The notes below the pieces were generated by a model that saw only the letters and a list, made by a program, of their open reading frames with translations, was not told where the DNA came from and did not search any database. Below are positions 1-6,019 of a stretch of DNA of 9,211 nucleotides, piece after piece. This DNA is from an uncultured Sphingobium sp. (lineage in GTDB: Bacteria; Pseudomonadota; Alphaproteobacteria; Sphingomonadales; Sphingomonadaceae). The first letter of the stretch is position 1; the number at the start of each line of letters is the position of its first letter. The stretch is from assembly GCA_946479185.1 (NCBI GenBank), contig CAMLFF010000112.1, forward strand, positions 1 to 9,211, written 5' to 3'. A program made the translations under genes and the position numbers.

Positions 1-886
1 AGTCATCGGCGTTCAACACCCAGCCCGCCATGTCCGAGAAGTCGGCGCGCGGCGGCGAGAAGATGTCGACCAGCACATTGTCGCCCGGCGCGGAGGGGGC
101 GGAGGTATGGATGACGCGTGGTGGGATGACGCAGACGGACGGCGCACCGCACCGCTCATGCTCATCATCGCGCCAGTCGTGCTGGTTCGCGGTCCAGGGC
201 CAGCGCAGATGGTGCATATAATCACCCTCTAGCGCGAGCGAGCATTGCTCGAAATCATCATGATGGTGCGGCGAGAGCTTGGTTACGTCGCGCGGGCCCT
301 GAGGCGCGAACACGTTGACCATGAAGGTGGTGCAGCGAAAGATCTTGCCGAAGCGGCTCGGCTCGTCCGGCACATCGAGGCTATAGGTCCGCAGCTTGAG
401 ACCATCAGCGGGGACAGGCCAGGGCTCGAACGGCGGAATTTGGGGATGAACACCGGGATAGGCTTGCGGGTTGGAGACCTTCGCGAGCAAGTCCTTCGCC
501 TTTACGGTGAAGAGCCGAACGATCTCGCCCCCTGCGGTCACAGTGACGCGGCTATCGCCGGGCGGGATGAAGCTGATCGTGTAGCCACCAATCTCGTGGC
601 GCTCGCCGTTCAGCTCCAGCGTCACCGCTGTGTCCTTGCCGTGCAGCAGCAGGACATATTCATCCTCTTGCCCTTTACGCTCGAACGCCGCGCCAGCCTC
701 GGCCTGCGAATAAGCGGTGATAAAGTTCTGGCCGCGCGTGAGCCATGTCTTCACGCCGGGCGCGGCCTCCTGCGGATCGCTTGCATAGAAGCGCGCATAG
801 GTTGCGCTGCCGAAAGCTGTCGATGTCGGTGCGGAGGCTGCCGATGCTGTGGAAAGGGCTGAACGTGGGTCGTCTGTCTCGTACAT
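1..886 (-). CDS. Bicupin-domain protein, partial (C-terminus beyond left edge)
   Basis: The frame is open from the ATG at 886-884 to the window edge (295 codons seen, no stop), so the C-terminus is missing. Two beta-rich cupin-like halves are visible. The N-terminal one (about residues 65-130) has the pattern EDEYVLLLHGK...FIPPGDSRV but lacks the metal-binding histidines. The C-terminal one (about 185-280) has a good cupin motif 1, HHHDDFEQCSLALEG, with H207, H209 and E213 as likely metal ligands, and a motif 2, IPPRVIH, with H260. This suggests one metal site in the second half and a degenerate first half. There is no signal peptide, so it is probably cytoplasmic. It follows the triple-NTF2 gene by 3 nt, and its GGAG ribosome site lies in that gene's last codons, so the two are probably co-translated. 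Cupins include dioxygenases, isomerases and sugar-binding proteins; the substrate cannot be assigned. Confidence 0.85.
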   Translation of the reverse strand, partial: MYETDDPRSALSTASAASAPTSTAFGSATYARFYASDPQEAAPGVKTWLTRGQNFITAYSQAEAGAAFERKGQEDEYVLLLHGKDTAVTLELNGERHEIGGYTISFIPPGDSRVTVTAGGEIVRLFTVKAKDLLAKVSNPQAYPGVHPQIPPFEPWPVPADGLKLRTYSLDVPDEPSRFGKIFRCTTFMVNVFAPQGPRDVTKLSPHHHDDFEQCSLALEGDYMHHLRWPWTANQHDWRDDEHERCGAPSVCVIPPRVIHTSAPSAPGDNVLVDIFSPPRADFSDMAGWVLNADD

Positions 887-889
887 AGT

Positions 890-2833
890 CTACTCCGTGC
901 CCTGCGCCCTGCGGCCATCAGACCAGCGCAGAAAGGTTGGGGGCACGCGCCCGCTCACCGGATTGTTGAAATGGAAGCCCATCGGGGCGATCGTGGGATA
1001 AGGCGCGAAGGTGACGCCGCGCAGCGGACCATCTGGCGGATTTTTGGCGACGTCCGCGGGCTTTGGCCGGTAGCGTTCGCTGGAGCCCGGCACGATGGCT
1101 GCCCAGCCGCCCGGATAATCGGCAAGCCATACATAATCCAGATCCATGCCGTGGATCCGCCAGATGCCGTCTTCCAGAACGGCCTGATTTTCATAAATGC
1201 CGGAGATCCACGATCCCGGCGCCTTGGCCGCGCTGTTGAACTGGAAGAGGCGCAAGCGGATGTTGGCGCGGCTCCCATCTTCGGAGACGGTCACATAGGG
1301 CTGAGTCTTCTGGTGGATCGCCATGAACGCCGCGCCGCGCCCTGCATTGCCATAGCGACTGATCATCGAGCCGCGCACACGCTCGCGCCCTACATAGGTG
1401 CCGATGTAGGAGAGTTCTTTCCAGCCATCGGTAGAGAAGAGGTTGGCGGTGTCGTCCCAGCGGAACTCATCGATATAATAGCCATAGGCGTTGGAGATAT
1501 TCTCTGCGCCATCGAAGGCGGCGGCCCGCGCCAGAATTGCCGCGCTGTCGCCCTGTCCTGCGAAACTGGCAGGCGGTGCCAGTGTGCGGGCGATGCGCAG
1601 CGGGACTGGTTTGTGGTTGGGATAAGCGGCATCCGCCAGCCTCGAGCGGCCGTCCGGCGCAGCGCTGGCGGGCTGGGACAACGCAGCGGGCAGGGGCTTC
1701 TGCCAGCCATCGGCATAAGCAGCGCGCATACGCGGGTAGCGCTCAAGGGCAGTGATGCGCCACACGCCGTCTGGCTCCTTGCTGAAGGTGAAGTTCTGGA
1801 TGGTGGCGGACCAGTAGCTTTCGCCCCCATGCTGCCCGGTCAGGCCGATCTCGATATTGCGCAGTTGCGCGCTGCGGCCATCGGCTGCCAGCGTGATGAC
1901 GGGCATCAATTGCGGGCGGTCATTCAGCTCGCCGGTCTTGAGCCCGGCAGCGCCAAAGCCTGCCAGCGCCCGGCGCACGCCGTCCTTGCCCCGAAACTGT
2001 CCAACGGCTGCAATGTCGATCACGGCATCATTGCTGAACAGATCGACGATATCATCGTACATCTTGCGATCGAGGTAGAAGCCGAAGGCCGCCTGCACAT
2101 TTTGCACAAGGCTTTCGGCGAGCAGCAGCTCCGCCTCTGCGGCGATGCGGGCTGCCGGGAGTGGCGTGGCTGCCGGGCGATCCATGCCCCACGGCTTGCC
2201 GGCCTGATCGGGCGTATAATGATAAGGCACCATCGGAACGATGGGCGTCACATGCGTCCAGCCCTCCCGATACGGCCCGGCGAACTGCGGGTGATAGTGC
2301 ATCCGCGCGATCGCCCAGCCATCATCGCTGCGCACATAATCGATGACATGAATGCCACCCGCCCAGCCAGCAGAACGACCGTTGCGGCCCGTCATGGCGA
2401 CCTCATGCCAGCGACCACGCGCCGATCGGCCGTCAGGCGACAGCGTGATCACCGGGCTGAGGAACAGGTGGATGTTGAGCGCATCTGCCGCGAGTCCATT
2501 TGTGCCTGCGGCGCTGCTCAGCTGCGCTGCGATCTGGGCGCGCCCGCTGCGGGTGAGCGTGCCATCCGTCCACACGCCGTCTGGCGTGAAAAGGTCGGCC
2601 ATATCCGCCCATTGCCCCGCCTCGGCATAGTGCCCCCAGACATGCTGCAAGCGCTTGATCTCGCGAATGGCGCGGACATCCGCCAAACGCGCCGTTTGCT
2701 CGGCGGCATTCGATCCTGTGGAGGGGCGCTCCGACCGTTGCAGCGCACTCGTCGCGCAGCTAGCCAGCAGCAGGCTTCCGCCGCCAAGCAGGATCGCGCG
2801 CCGGGTCGCCACAAGGTCGGAGCGGGAGCTCAA
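890..2833 (-). CDS. Tat-exported lipoprotein with three tandem NTF2/SnoaL-like domains
   Basis: 647 residues. The N-terminus reads TRRAILL (twin arginine R11-R12), then a hydrophobic stretch and a lipobox LASC with C26, predicting Tat export and lipid anchoring. Three NTF2/SnoaL-like domains follow at about 50-195, 235-378 and 435-580. Each opens with an aromatic helix and an acidic LF motif (WADMADLFTPDG, YDDIVDLFSNDA, WDDTANLFSTDG). Each closes with a tryptophan strand and a Tyr-x-x-Gly-Trp ending (YREGW, YADGW, YPGGW). Only domain 1 carries HYHP (about 179-182), so it may be the catalytic one. SnoaL-like domains act as cyclases, dehydratases, isomerases or lyases, or simply bind ligands; the reaction here is unknown. 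The start is TTG, overlapping the TGA of the binding-protein gene (TTGA). No good ribosome site precedes it; GTG at 2812 is an alternative that keeps the Tat motif. It is homologous to the plus-strand gene starting at 7276. Confidence 0.9.
   Translation of the reverse strand: MSSRSDLVATRRAILLGGGSLLLASCATSALQRSERPSTGSNAAEQTARLADVRAIREIKRLQHVWGHYAEAGQWADMADLFTPDGVWTDGTLTRSGRAQIAAQLSSAAGTNGLAADALNIHLFLSPVITLSPDGRSARGRWHEVAMTGRNGRSAGWAGGIHVIDYVRSDDGWAIARMHYHPQFAGPYREGWTHVTPIVPMVPYHYTPDQAGKPWGMDRPAATPLPAARIAAEAELLLAESLVQNVQAAFGFYLDRKMYDDIVDLFSNDAVIDIAAVGQFRGKDGVRRALAGFGAAGLKTGELNDRPQLMPVITLAADGRSAQLRNIEIGLTGQHGGESYWSATIQNFTFSKEPDGVWRITALERYPRMRAAYADGWQKPLPAALSQPASAAPDGRSRLADAAYPNHKPVPLRIARTLAPPASFAGQGDSAAILARAAAFDGAENISNAYGYYIDEFRWDDTANLFSTDGWKELSYIGTYVGRERVRGSMISRYGNAGRGAAFMAIHQKTQPYVTVSEDGSRANIRLRLFQFNSAAKAPGSWISGIYENQAVLEDGIWRIHGMDLDYVWLADYPGGWAAIVPGSSERYRPKPADVAKNPPDGPLRGVTFAPYPTIAPMGFHFNNPVSGRVPPTFLRWSDGRRAQGTE
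893..896 (-). promoter_or_regulatory. Ribosome binding site of the cupin gene, inside the preceding gene
   Basis: GGAG on the minus strand lies 6 nt before the ATG at 886-884. It overlaps the final GAG codon region of the triple-NTF2 gene, which supports translational coupling and fixes the cupin start. Confidence 0.7.
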
Positions 2834-3843
2834 CGGGCGACTTTCAACGCCAGCGCTTCGTCATACACGCTGCGGTCGATCAGCCTGGAGAGCTGCTCCC
2901 GGGTGCGCGCGGTGCGCTTGTCCTGAGAGGCCAGCCACTTTTCTTCCTCGACCAGAATGTCGAGCATGTTGGCGGGATAATTGGCATTGAAGGCATGATG
3001 CTTCCACGAGCGCTCGACCTGCTCGGGCGGGTGTTTGCCGATGGTCGAGACCAGCTTCTTGGCCTCGGTCGGGTCACGCCGCACTTGCGCAGCTGCGTCG
3101 ATTACGGCCCGCACAAAGCGTACGATCTTGGCACGCTTGACCGGATCTGCCAGATTTTCGGCCGTGGAATTCAGGTTGAACTGCTCAGCATAAACGCCCT
3201 TGCCTTCAAACTGGACAATATCCTGGCCGAGCACCTGCGCAGCATTCTCGCTCTCCGGCTCCCAGATCACGACCGCATCCACACGGCGATCAGCCAGCGC
3301 CTTGTGCATGTCGCTCAGCGGCGTCACGCCCACAGGCGTAATGTCGGCGTAGGAGAGACCTTCGCGTGCGAGCATCTTGTGCAGGAAATAGCCCGATGAA
3401 GTCGTTGGGATCGTCGCGATCTTTTTGCCCTTGAGATCGGCCACGCTGTTGATGCCAGCCGACTTGCGCGCCACGATGCGGTAGAGCCCCTGCGTCACAT
3501 TCATAATGATGCGGATGTTCTCGTTCTTTACCGAATAGCGCAGCGCCTGCGTTTCGGCATGGGTGGCGGCGTCAGCGACGCCTTCAGACCCGAAGCCTGG
3601 GATCTGCGAGGCGCCGACAAGATTAGGAATGCCGCCCATTTTCACGGTTGCGACGCCCGGATAATAATCCTGCGCAGCCAGCAGCACCGGCGCGATCTCG
3701 AAGACTGTGATGTTGCCGTGGATGGAGATGGGGCCGGGACTGGGGGCATTTTTCACTTTGGGTTGCGCATGCCCAGCGCACGCTGCCAGCATCGCACTTG
3801 CCATCATCAGGCCCGCGACTGAAAACTTCTTCATATTTCTCAT
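2830..3843 (-). CDS. ABC-type solute-binding lipoprotein, SsuA/THI5-like (nitrate/sulfonate/aromatic type)
   Basis: 337 residues from the chosen start. The N-terminus is a lysine-containing hydrophobic signal ending in lipobox LAAC (Cys at residue 22), so it should be a membrane-anchored periplasmic lipoprotein. The body resembles the SsuA/TauA/NMT1-THI5 substrate-binding family: a ligand-loop region QIPGFGSEGVADAATHAET, the hallmark VADLKGKKIATIPTTSSGYFLHKML, and DMHKALADRRVDAVVIWEPE. Family members bind small anions, sulfonates, aromatic acids or pyrimidine precursors. No ABC permease or ATPase gene is in the window, so it is an orphan here. Its TGA overlaps the TTG start of the triple-NTF2 lipoprotein, which suggests the two lipoproteins are made together. 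Three ATGs occur at 3849, 3843 and 3834; GGGAGG touches the first and lies 6 nt from the second, so 3843 is preferred. The ligand is not determined. Confidence 0.87.
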   Translation of the reverse strand: MRNMKKFSVAGLMMASAMLAACAGHAQPKVKNAPSPGPISIHGNITVFEIAPVLLAAQDYYPGVATVKMGGIPNLVGASQIPGFGSEGVADAATHAETQALRYSVKNENIRIIMNVTQGLYRIVARKSAGINSVADLKGKKIATIPTTSSGYFLHKMLAREGLSYADITPVGVTPLSDMHKALADRRVDAVVIWEPESENAAQVLGQDIVQFEGKGVYAEQFNLNSTAENLADPVKRAKIVRFVRAVIDAAAQVRRDPTEAKKLVSTIGKHPPEQVERSWKHHAFNANYPANMLDILVEEEKWLASQDKRTARTREQLSRLIDRSVYDEALALKVAR

Positions 3844-3849
3844 CTGCAT

Positions 3850-3855
3850 CCTCCC
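3850..3855 (-). promoter_or_regulatory. Ribosome binding site deciding the start of the binding-protein gene
   Basis: GGGAGG on the minus strand abuts the ATG at 3849 with no spacer, but sits 6 nt before the in-frame ATG at 3843. Normal spacing therefore favours 3843. Confidence 0.7.
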
Positions 3856-3938
3856 GCCAAGCGACGGCTTTTCGCGCCGATCACTGGATCAGCCTCCAGC
3901 TATTCCGCTTCTGCCCCCAGCCGCAAATCAATTGCGCG

Positions 3939-3953
3939 CCAGTGCCGCACTGG
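3939..3953. repeat. Perfect 6-bp hairpin CCAGTG-CCG-CACTGG
   Basis: The 6-bp arms are perfect, with a 3-nt loop. The left arm extended by two bases (CCAGTGCC, 3939-3946) is also an exact inverted match to GGCACTGG at 4005-4012, so two alternative pairings are possible. Another CACTGG lies at 3882-3887. It could be an operator or an mRNA structure; no T-tract follows it. Confidence 0.45.
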
Positions 3954-4004
3954 GAAAGAGAGGGCTCCGTCGAGTGCAAAGATGCTGGGCAAACCGGCTC
4001 CGTG

Positions 4005-4012
4005 GGCACTGG
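4005..4012. repeat. Distal arm (GGCACTGG) of an 8-bp inverted repeat with 3939-3946
   Basis: GGCACTGG is the exact reverse complement of CCAGTGCC at 3939-3946, with 58 nt between the arms. It lies just past the aldolase stop codon, in the gap before the binding-protein gene. Confidence 0.4.
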
Positions 4013-4014
4013 AC

Positions 4015-4779
4015 TCACGCTGGATCTTGCAGCGTCGCAGTGGCGATGGCCTTGGCTGCCTTGGCGAAAATCGTCGTGTCGTTGCTCACCATCACGAGGG
4101 AATAGCCCATGTCGAGATAGCGCCGCGCTTCCTCTGCGGTGCTCGCCGCGATGCCTGATGCCTTGCCTGCGTGCTTTGCCGCCGCCAGCACATCCTCAAC
4201 CATCCGCACCGTCTCGGGCTGATCCGGCGTTCGCCCCGTCGAGAGAAACAGGTCGCCAAGACCCACAAATACGCCGCCGACATGGGGCAGGGCCAGATAG
4301 TCCGCCGCCCGGCCCATCACGTCCCAATCTTCGAGCTGCAGCATGCGCAAACACTGTTCGTCACCGGCACGGACATAATCCGCGACCGGGATCGTCCCCC
4401 AGCGCCCGGCCCGCGATGTCGCCCCGAGGCCCCGCGTGCCCTTCGGCGCAAAAACCATGCTTCGGGTGATGCGGTCGGCGGTCTCGAGATCGGCGGCGTG
4501 GGGCACAAGCAGTCCATCCGCACCGCCATCCAGCAATCGCTGAACCTGCGAGCCCTGCCGATCCGACAGACGCACCAGCGCGCCCATACCCATCGCTTGC
4601 GCGGCGAAGATCATTGGGTAAGCGGTTTCAACGGTGAGTGGTGCGTGCTCAAGATCGACGACCACGAAATCAAAGCCTGCATGGCCGAGCAGTTCGATCA
4701 TTTCGAGCGATGCGATTTTGGCCCAGGTGCCGAGCATCCCTCGGTCCCTACCGGCCAGTCTGTTCATGAAATCTGCCAT
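4015..4779 (-). CDS. HpcH/HpaI-family class II pyruvate aldolase
   Basis: 254 residues, the normal length for the family. It is expected to cleave a 4-hydroxy-2-oxo acid reversibly to pyruvate (or a close analogue) and an aldehyde, using a divalent metal in the cytoplasm. The family's active-site residues are visible: H45 in DLEHAP (general base), R70 in LVRLSD (carbonyl binding), E150 in LQLED and D176 in VGLGDL (metal ligands). This layout closely matches E. coli HpaI. The usual RGLGATSRAGRWG-type region is at about 116-128. The reading frame stays open upstream to 4938, but the ATG at 4779 has AAGGGG 5 nt before it and gives the expected N-terminus, so the extra 53 codons are rejected. It lies 109 nt after the amidohydrolase, probably in one transcript. 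The exact substrate cannot be read; relatives include HpaI, GarL and RhmA-type enzymes. Confidence 0.92.
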   Translation of the reverse strand: MADFMNRLAGRDRGMLGTWAKIASLEMIELLGHAGFDFVVVDLEHAPLTVETAYPMIFAAQAMGMGALVRLSDRQGSQVQRLLDGGADGLLVPHAADLETADRITRSMVFAPKGTRGLGATSRAGRWGTIPVADYVRAGDEQCLRMLQLEDWDVMGRAADYLALPHVGGVFVGLGDLFLSTGRTPDQPETVRMVEDVLAAAKHAGKASGIAASTAEEARRYLDMGYSLVMVSNDTTIFAKAAKAIATATLQDPA

Positions 4780-4784
4780 GTGCG

Positions 4785-4790
4785 CCCCTT
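4785..4790 (-). promoter_or_regulatory. Ribosome binding site of the aldolase gene
   Basis: AAGGGG on the minus strand lies 5 nt before the ATG at 4779-4777. It supports the short start over the upstream open frame. Confidence 0.55.
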
Positions 4791-4888
4791 TGCGAGCACA
4801 GATATCAAAGCCTTTTGACTGACACTTGATTGGAAGGGAGTTCGGCTTTGTCGAATTGTGCTTCATACTTACGCGGCTTTTCGGCCGA

Positions 4889-5836
4889 TCAGTCAGCCAA
4901 TAGGTCGTCGAACTTATAGATCCTTTTTGCGTTCGCACTCAGAAAGTTGCGTGTCTCTTCGTCCGTAAGCTGCTCGGCCGCAGCCCATGCCATTGCGACC
5001 TTTTCCGGATATGACCAAAGCCTGCTTTGCCCAACATCCGAGCCCCAGACCAAGCGATCCGAGCCAAATTGATCAGTCAGGCGGCGAACGAAATCAGCAG
5101 CGTGAACTCCGGCTTTTTCAAAACGCTCCATGTTGATCTCGGTTATTTTGAAGTAAATGTTCGGCACATCCTCAAAGATGCCGATCGTTTCATTGATCCC
5201 CAGTTCAGGAGGAGGCGGCATCATAATTGGCCTGCCCGCCTCCTCGGCGAGCGCGACCTCATATTGAGATGCGCCGAAGTGCGTTCCGGCATGGTCCAGG
5301 ATGATCGGCAGATTTGGATATTCACGCGCGATTACCTTCACCAATGGCAACACATAGGGCAGCTGATTGTTGAAGACGATGAGCGTCATAGGGGTATCGA
5401 ACTCTGCACAGGCTTCCCAAACCTGCATGGCAATCGGCGAGCTTATCCAGGCGGTGTCGAGGATCCACGGGCGAGACTGAGCCATCCGAAAGCCCGCTGC
5501 TCGACCTTGACGAACCCATTCTCGATATGTCGCAGGCGTGACTGGATCTTGGGTGTCGAGGATCACAACCGGCTTGAACCGGTCTGGATATCGCGTTGCT
5601 GCGTCCAGGATGTAGCTATTGTCATAGCCGTAGATATGACCGCGTTGCACGAGGCAGGCGGTTGCCACCTGGTTCGCGTCCATCATATCGATGAGCGCCT
5701 CTGCGGTTACCGTGTAAGGCGTTGGCTCGGGCACCGGCAAACCCGCCCCAAACGACCTTGGCGGGTATTTTGACCAGTCATCGGACACAAGATGTGCGTG
5801 CGTGTCGATCAGCTTAAAAGGCGTGCCCCTGTCCAT
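4889..5836 (-). CDS. Amidohydrolase-family (Amidohydro_2) lactonase-like hydrolase, LigI/COG3618-like
   Basis: 315 residues from the preferred start, forming a TIM-barrel amidohydrolase of the Amidohydro_2 group. Visible motifs are DTHAHL (H13, H15) on the first strand, ILDHAG (H182), and WGSD (D267), the usual catalytic aspartate. The group includes 2-pyrone-4,6-dicarboxylate lactonase (LigI), sugar lactonases and related hydrolases, and also decarboxylases. A lactone or enol-lactone substrate fits best beside a pyruvate-type aldolase, but this is inference. There is no signal peptide, so it is cytoplasmic. Two starts are possible. ATG at 5836 has AGGGA 5 nt upstream and begins just before the first strand; ATG at 5875 adds 13 residues but has only a weak GGA 3 nt upstream. 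It is the first enzyme gene after the AraC regulator and probably heads the catabolic transcript. Confidence 0.88.
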   Translation of the reverse strand: MDRGTPFKLIDTHAHLVSDDWSKYPPRSFGAGLPVPEPTPYTVTAEALIDMMDANQVATACLVQRGHIYGYDNSYILDAATRYPDRFKPVVILDTQDPVTPATYREWVRQGRAAGFRMAQSRPWILDTAWISSPIAMQVWEACAEFDTPMTLIVFNNQLPYVLPLVKVIAREYPNLPIILDHAGTHFGASQYEVALAEEAGRPIMMPPPPELGINETIGIFEDVPNIYFKITEINMERFEKAGVHAADFVRRLTDQFGSDRLVWGSDVGQSRLWSYPEKVAMAWAAAEQLTDEETRNFLSANAKRIYKFDDLLAD

Positions 5837-5841
5837 AGCTA

Positions 5842-5846
5842 TCCCT
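5842..5846 (-). promoter_or_regulatory. Ribosome binding site favouring the inner start of the amidohydrolase
   Basis: AGGGA on the minus strand lies 5 nt before the ATG at 5836-5834. The ATG at 5875 has no comparable site, so the shorter protein is preferred. This is moderate evidence only. Confidence 0.45.
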
Positions 5847-5875
5847 GTGCGCGCCGTCTTTTGATCAGCGCTCAT

Positions 5876-6019
5876 GCTTCCAAGGAGAGGTGATTATGGC
5901 TCTCGAACAGCCAATACTTGACTGCCGGGGACATATGATTTGTTCGCTGGCATGCTCAGCTCATATGGCGCGGAGCTATTCCTGACGCCTTTCAGATCGC
6001 TGAGATGGAGGCGGCCTTT
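5876..6019 (-). promoter_or_regulatory. Control region between the AraC gene and the amidohydrolase
   Basis: This 144-nt gap is the likely site of the promoter for the catabolic genes and of AraC-regulator binding. It contains CATATG at 5932-5937 and 5962-5967, 30 bp apart (about three helical turns), with the palindrome GCATGC at 5950-5955 between them. TGGCT/AGCCA arms at 5897-5901 and 5909-5913 also form a short inverted repeat close to the gene start. AraC-type proteins usually bind paired sites, so these words are candidates. No clear sigma-70 -35/-10 pair was found. Confidence 0.4.
5896..5985 (+). CDS. Possible 29-residue small ORF with a strong ribosome site
   Basis: On the plus strand AAGGAG (5882-5887) lies 8 nt before an ATG at 5896, followed by 29 codons and TGA at 5983-5985. 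The peptide starts MALEQPILDCRGHM, has three cysteines and no evident membrane segment or known motif. It runs opposite to the neighbouring genes within the control region upstream of the amidohydrolase. It may be a real small protein, the 5' stump of a lost gene, or chance. I do not recognise it. Confidence 0.25.
   Translation: MALEQPILDCRGHMICSLACSAHMARSYS

Larger units (their letters stand above)
3844..4014 (-). promoter_or_regulatory. 171-nt gap upstream of the binding-protein gene
   Basis: This gap separates the aldolase stop from the binding-protein start. It is long enough for a separate promoter, but I see no convincing -35/-10 pair. It is rich in CACTGG/CCAGTG words (see the inverted repeats at 3939-4012). 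No T-run follows any hairpin on the minus strand, so a classical intrinsic terminator is not supported. No gene is seen in it. Confidence 0.35.

Noticed and set aside
245..862. Plus-strand open frame of 205 codons
   Set aside because: It is opposite the cupin gene, whose minus-strand translation shows both cupin motifs; the plus frame shows no recognisable motif.
971..2926. Long plus-strand open frame of 651 codons opposite the triple-NTF2 lipoprotein gene
   Set aside because: It is antisense to a gene with clear domain repeats, signal peptide and coupling. Its translation is rich in Arg, Ala and Gly with no domain signature, as expected of a GC-rich shadow frame.
4780..4888. GGC-TTTTCG-GCC near the amidohydrolase stop as a terminator
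   Set aside because: The stem is only 3 bp and lacks a following T-run on the minus strand. Transcription into the aldolase is more likely.
4780..4938. Upstream extension of the aldolase by 53 codons
   Set aside because: It overlaps the end of the amidohydrolase gene and adds residues absent from the family. The ATG at 4779 has a ribosome site and yields the normal length with active-site numbering matching HpaI.
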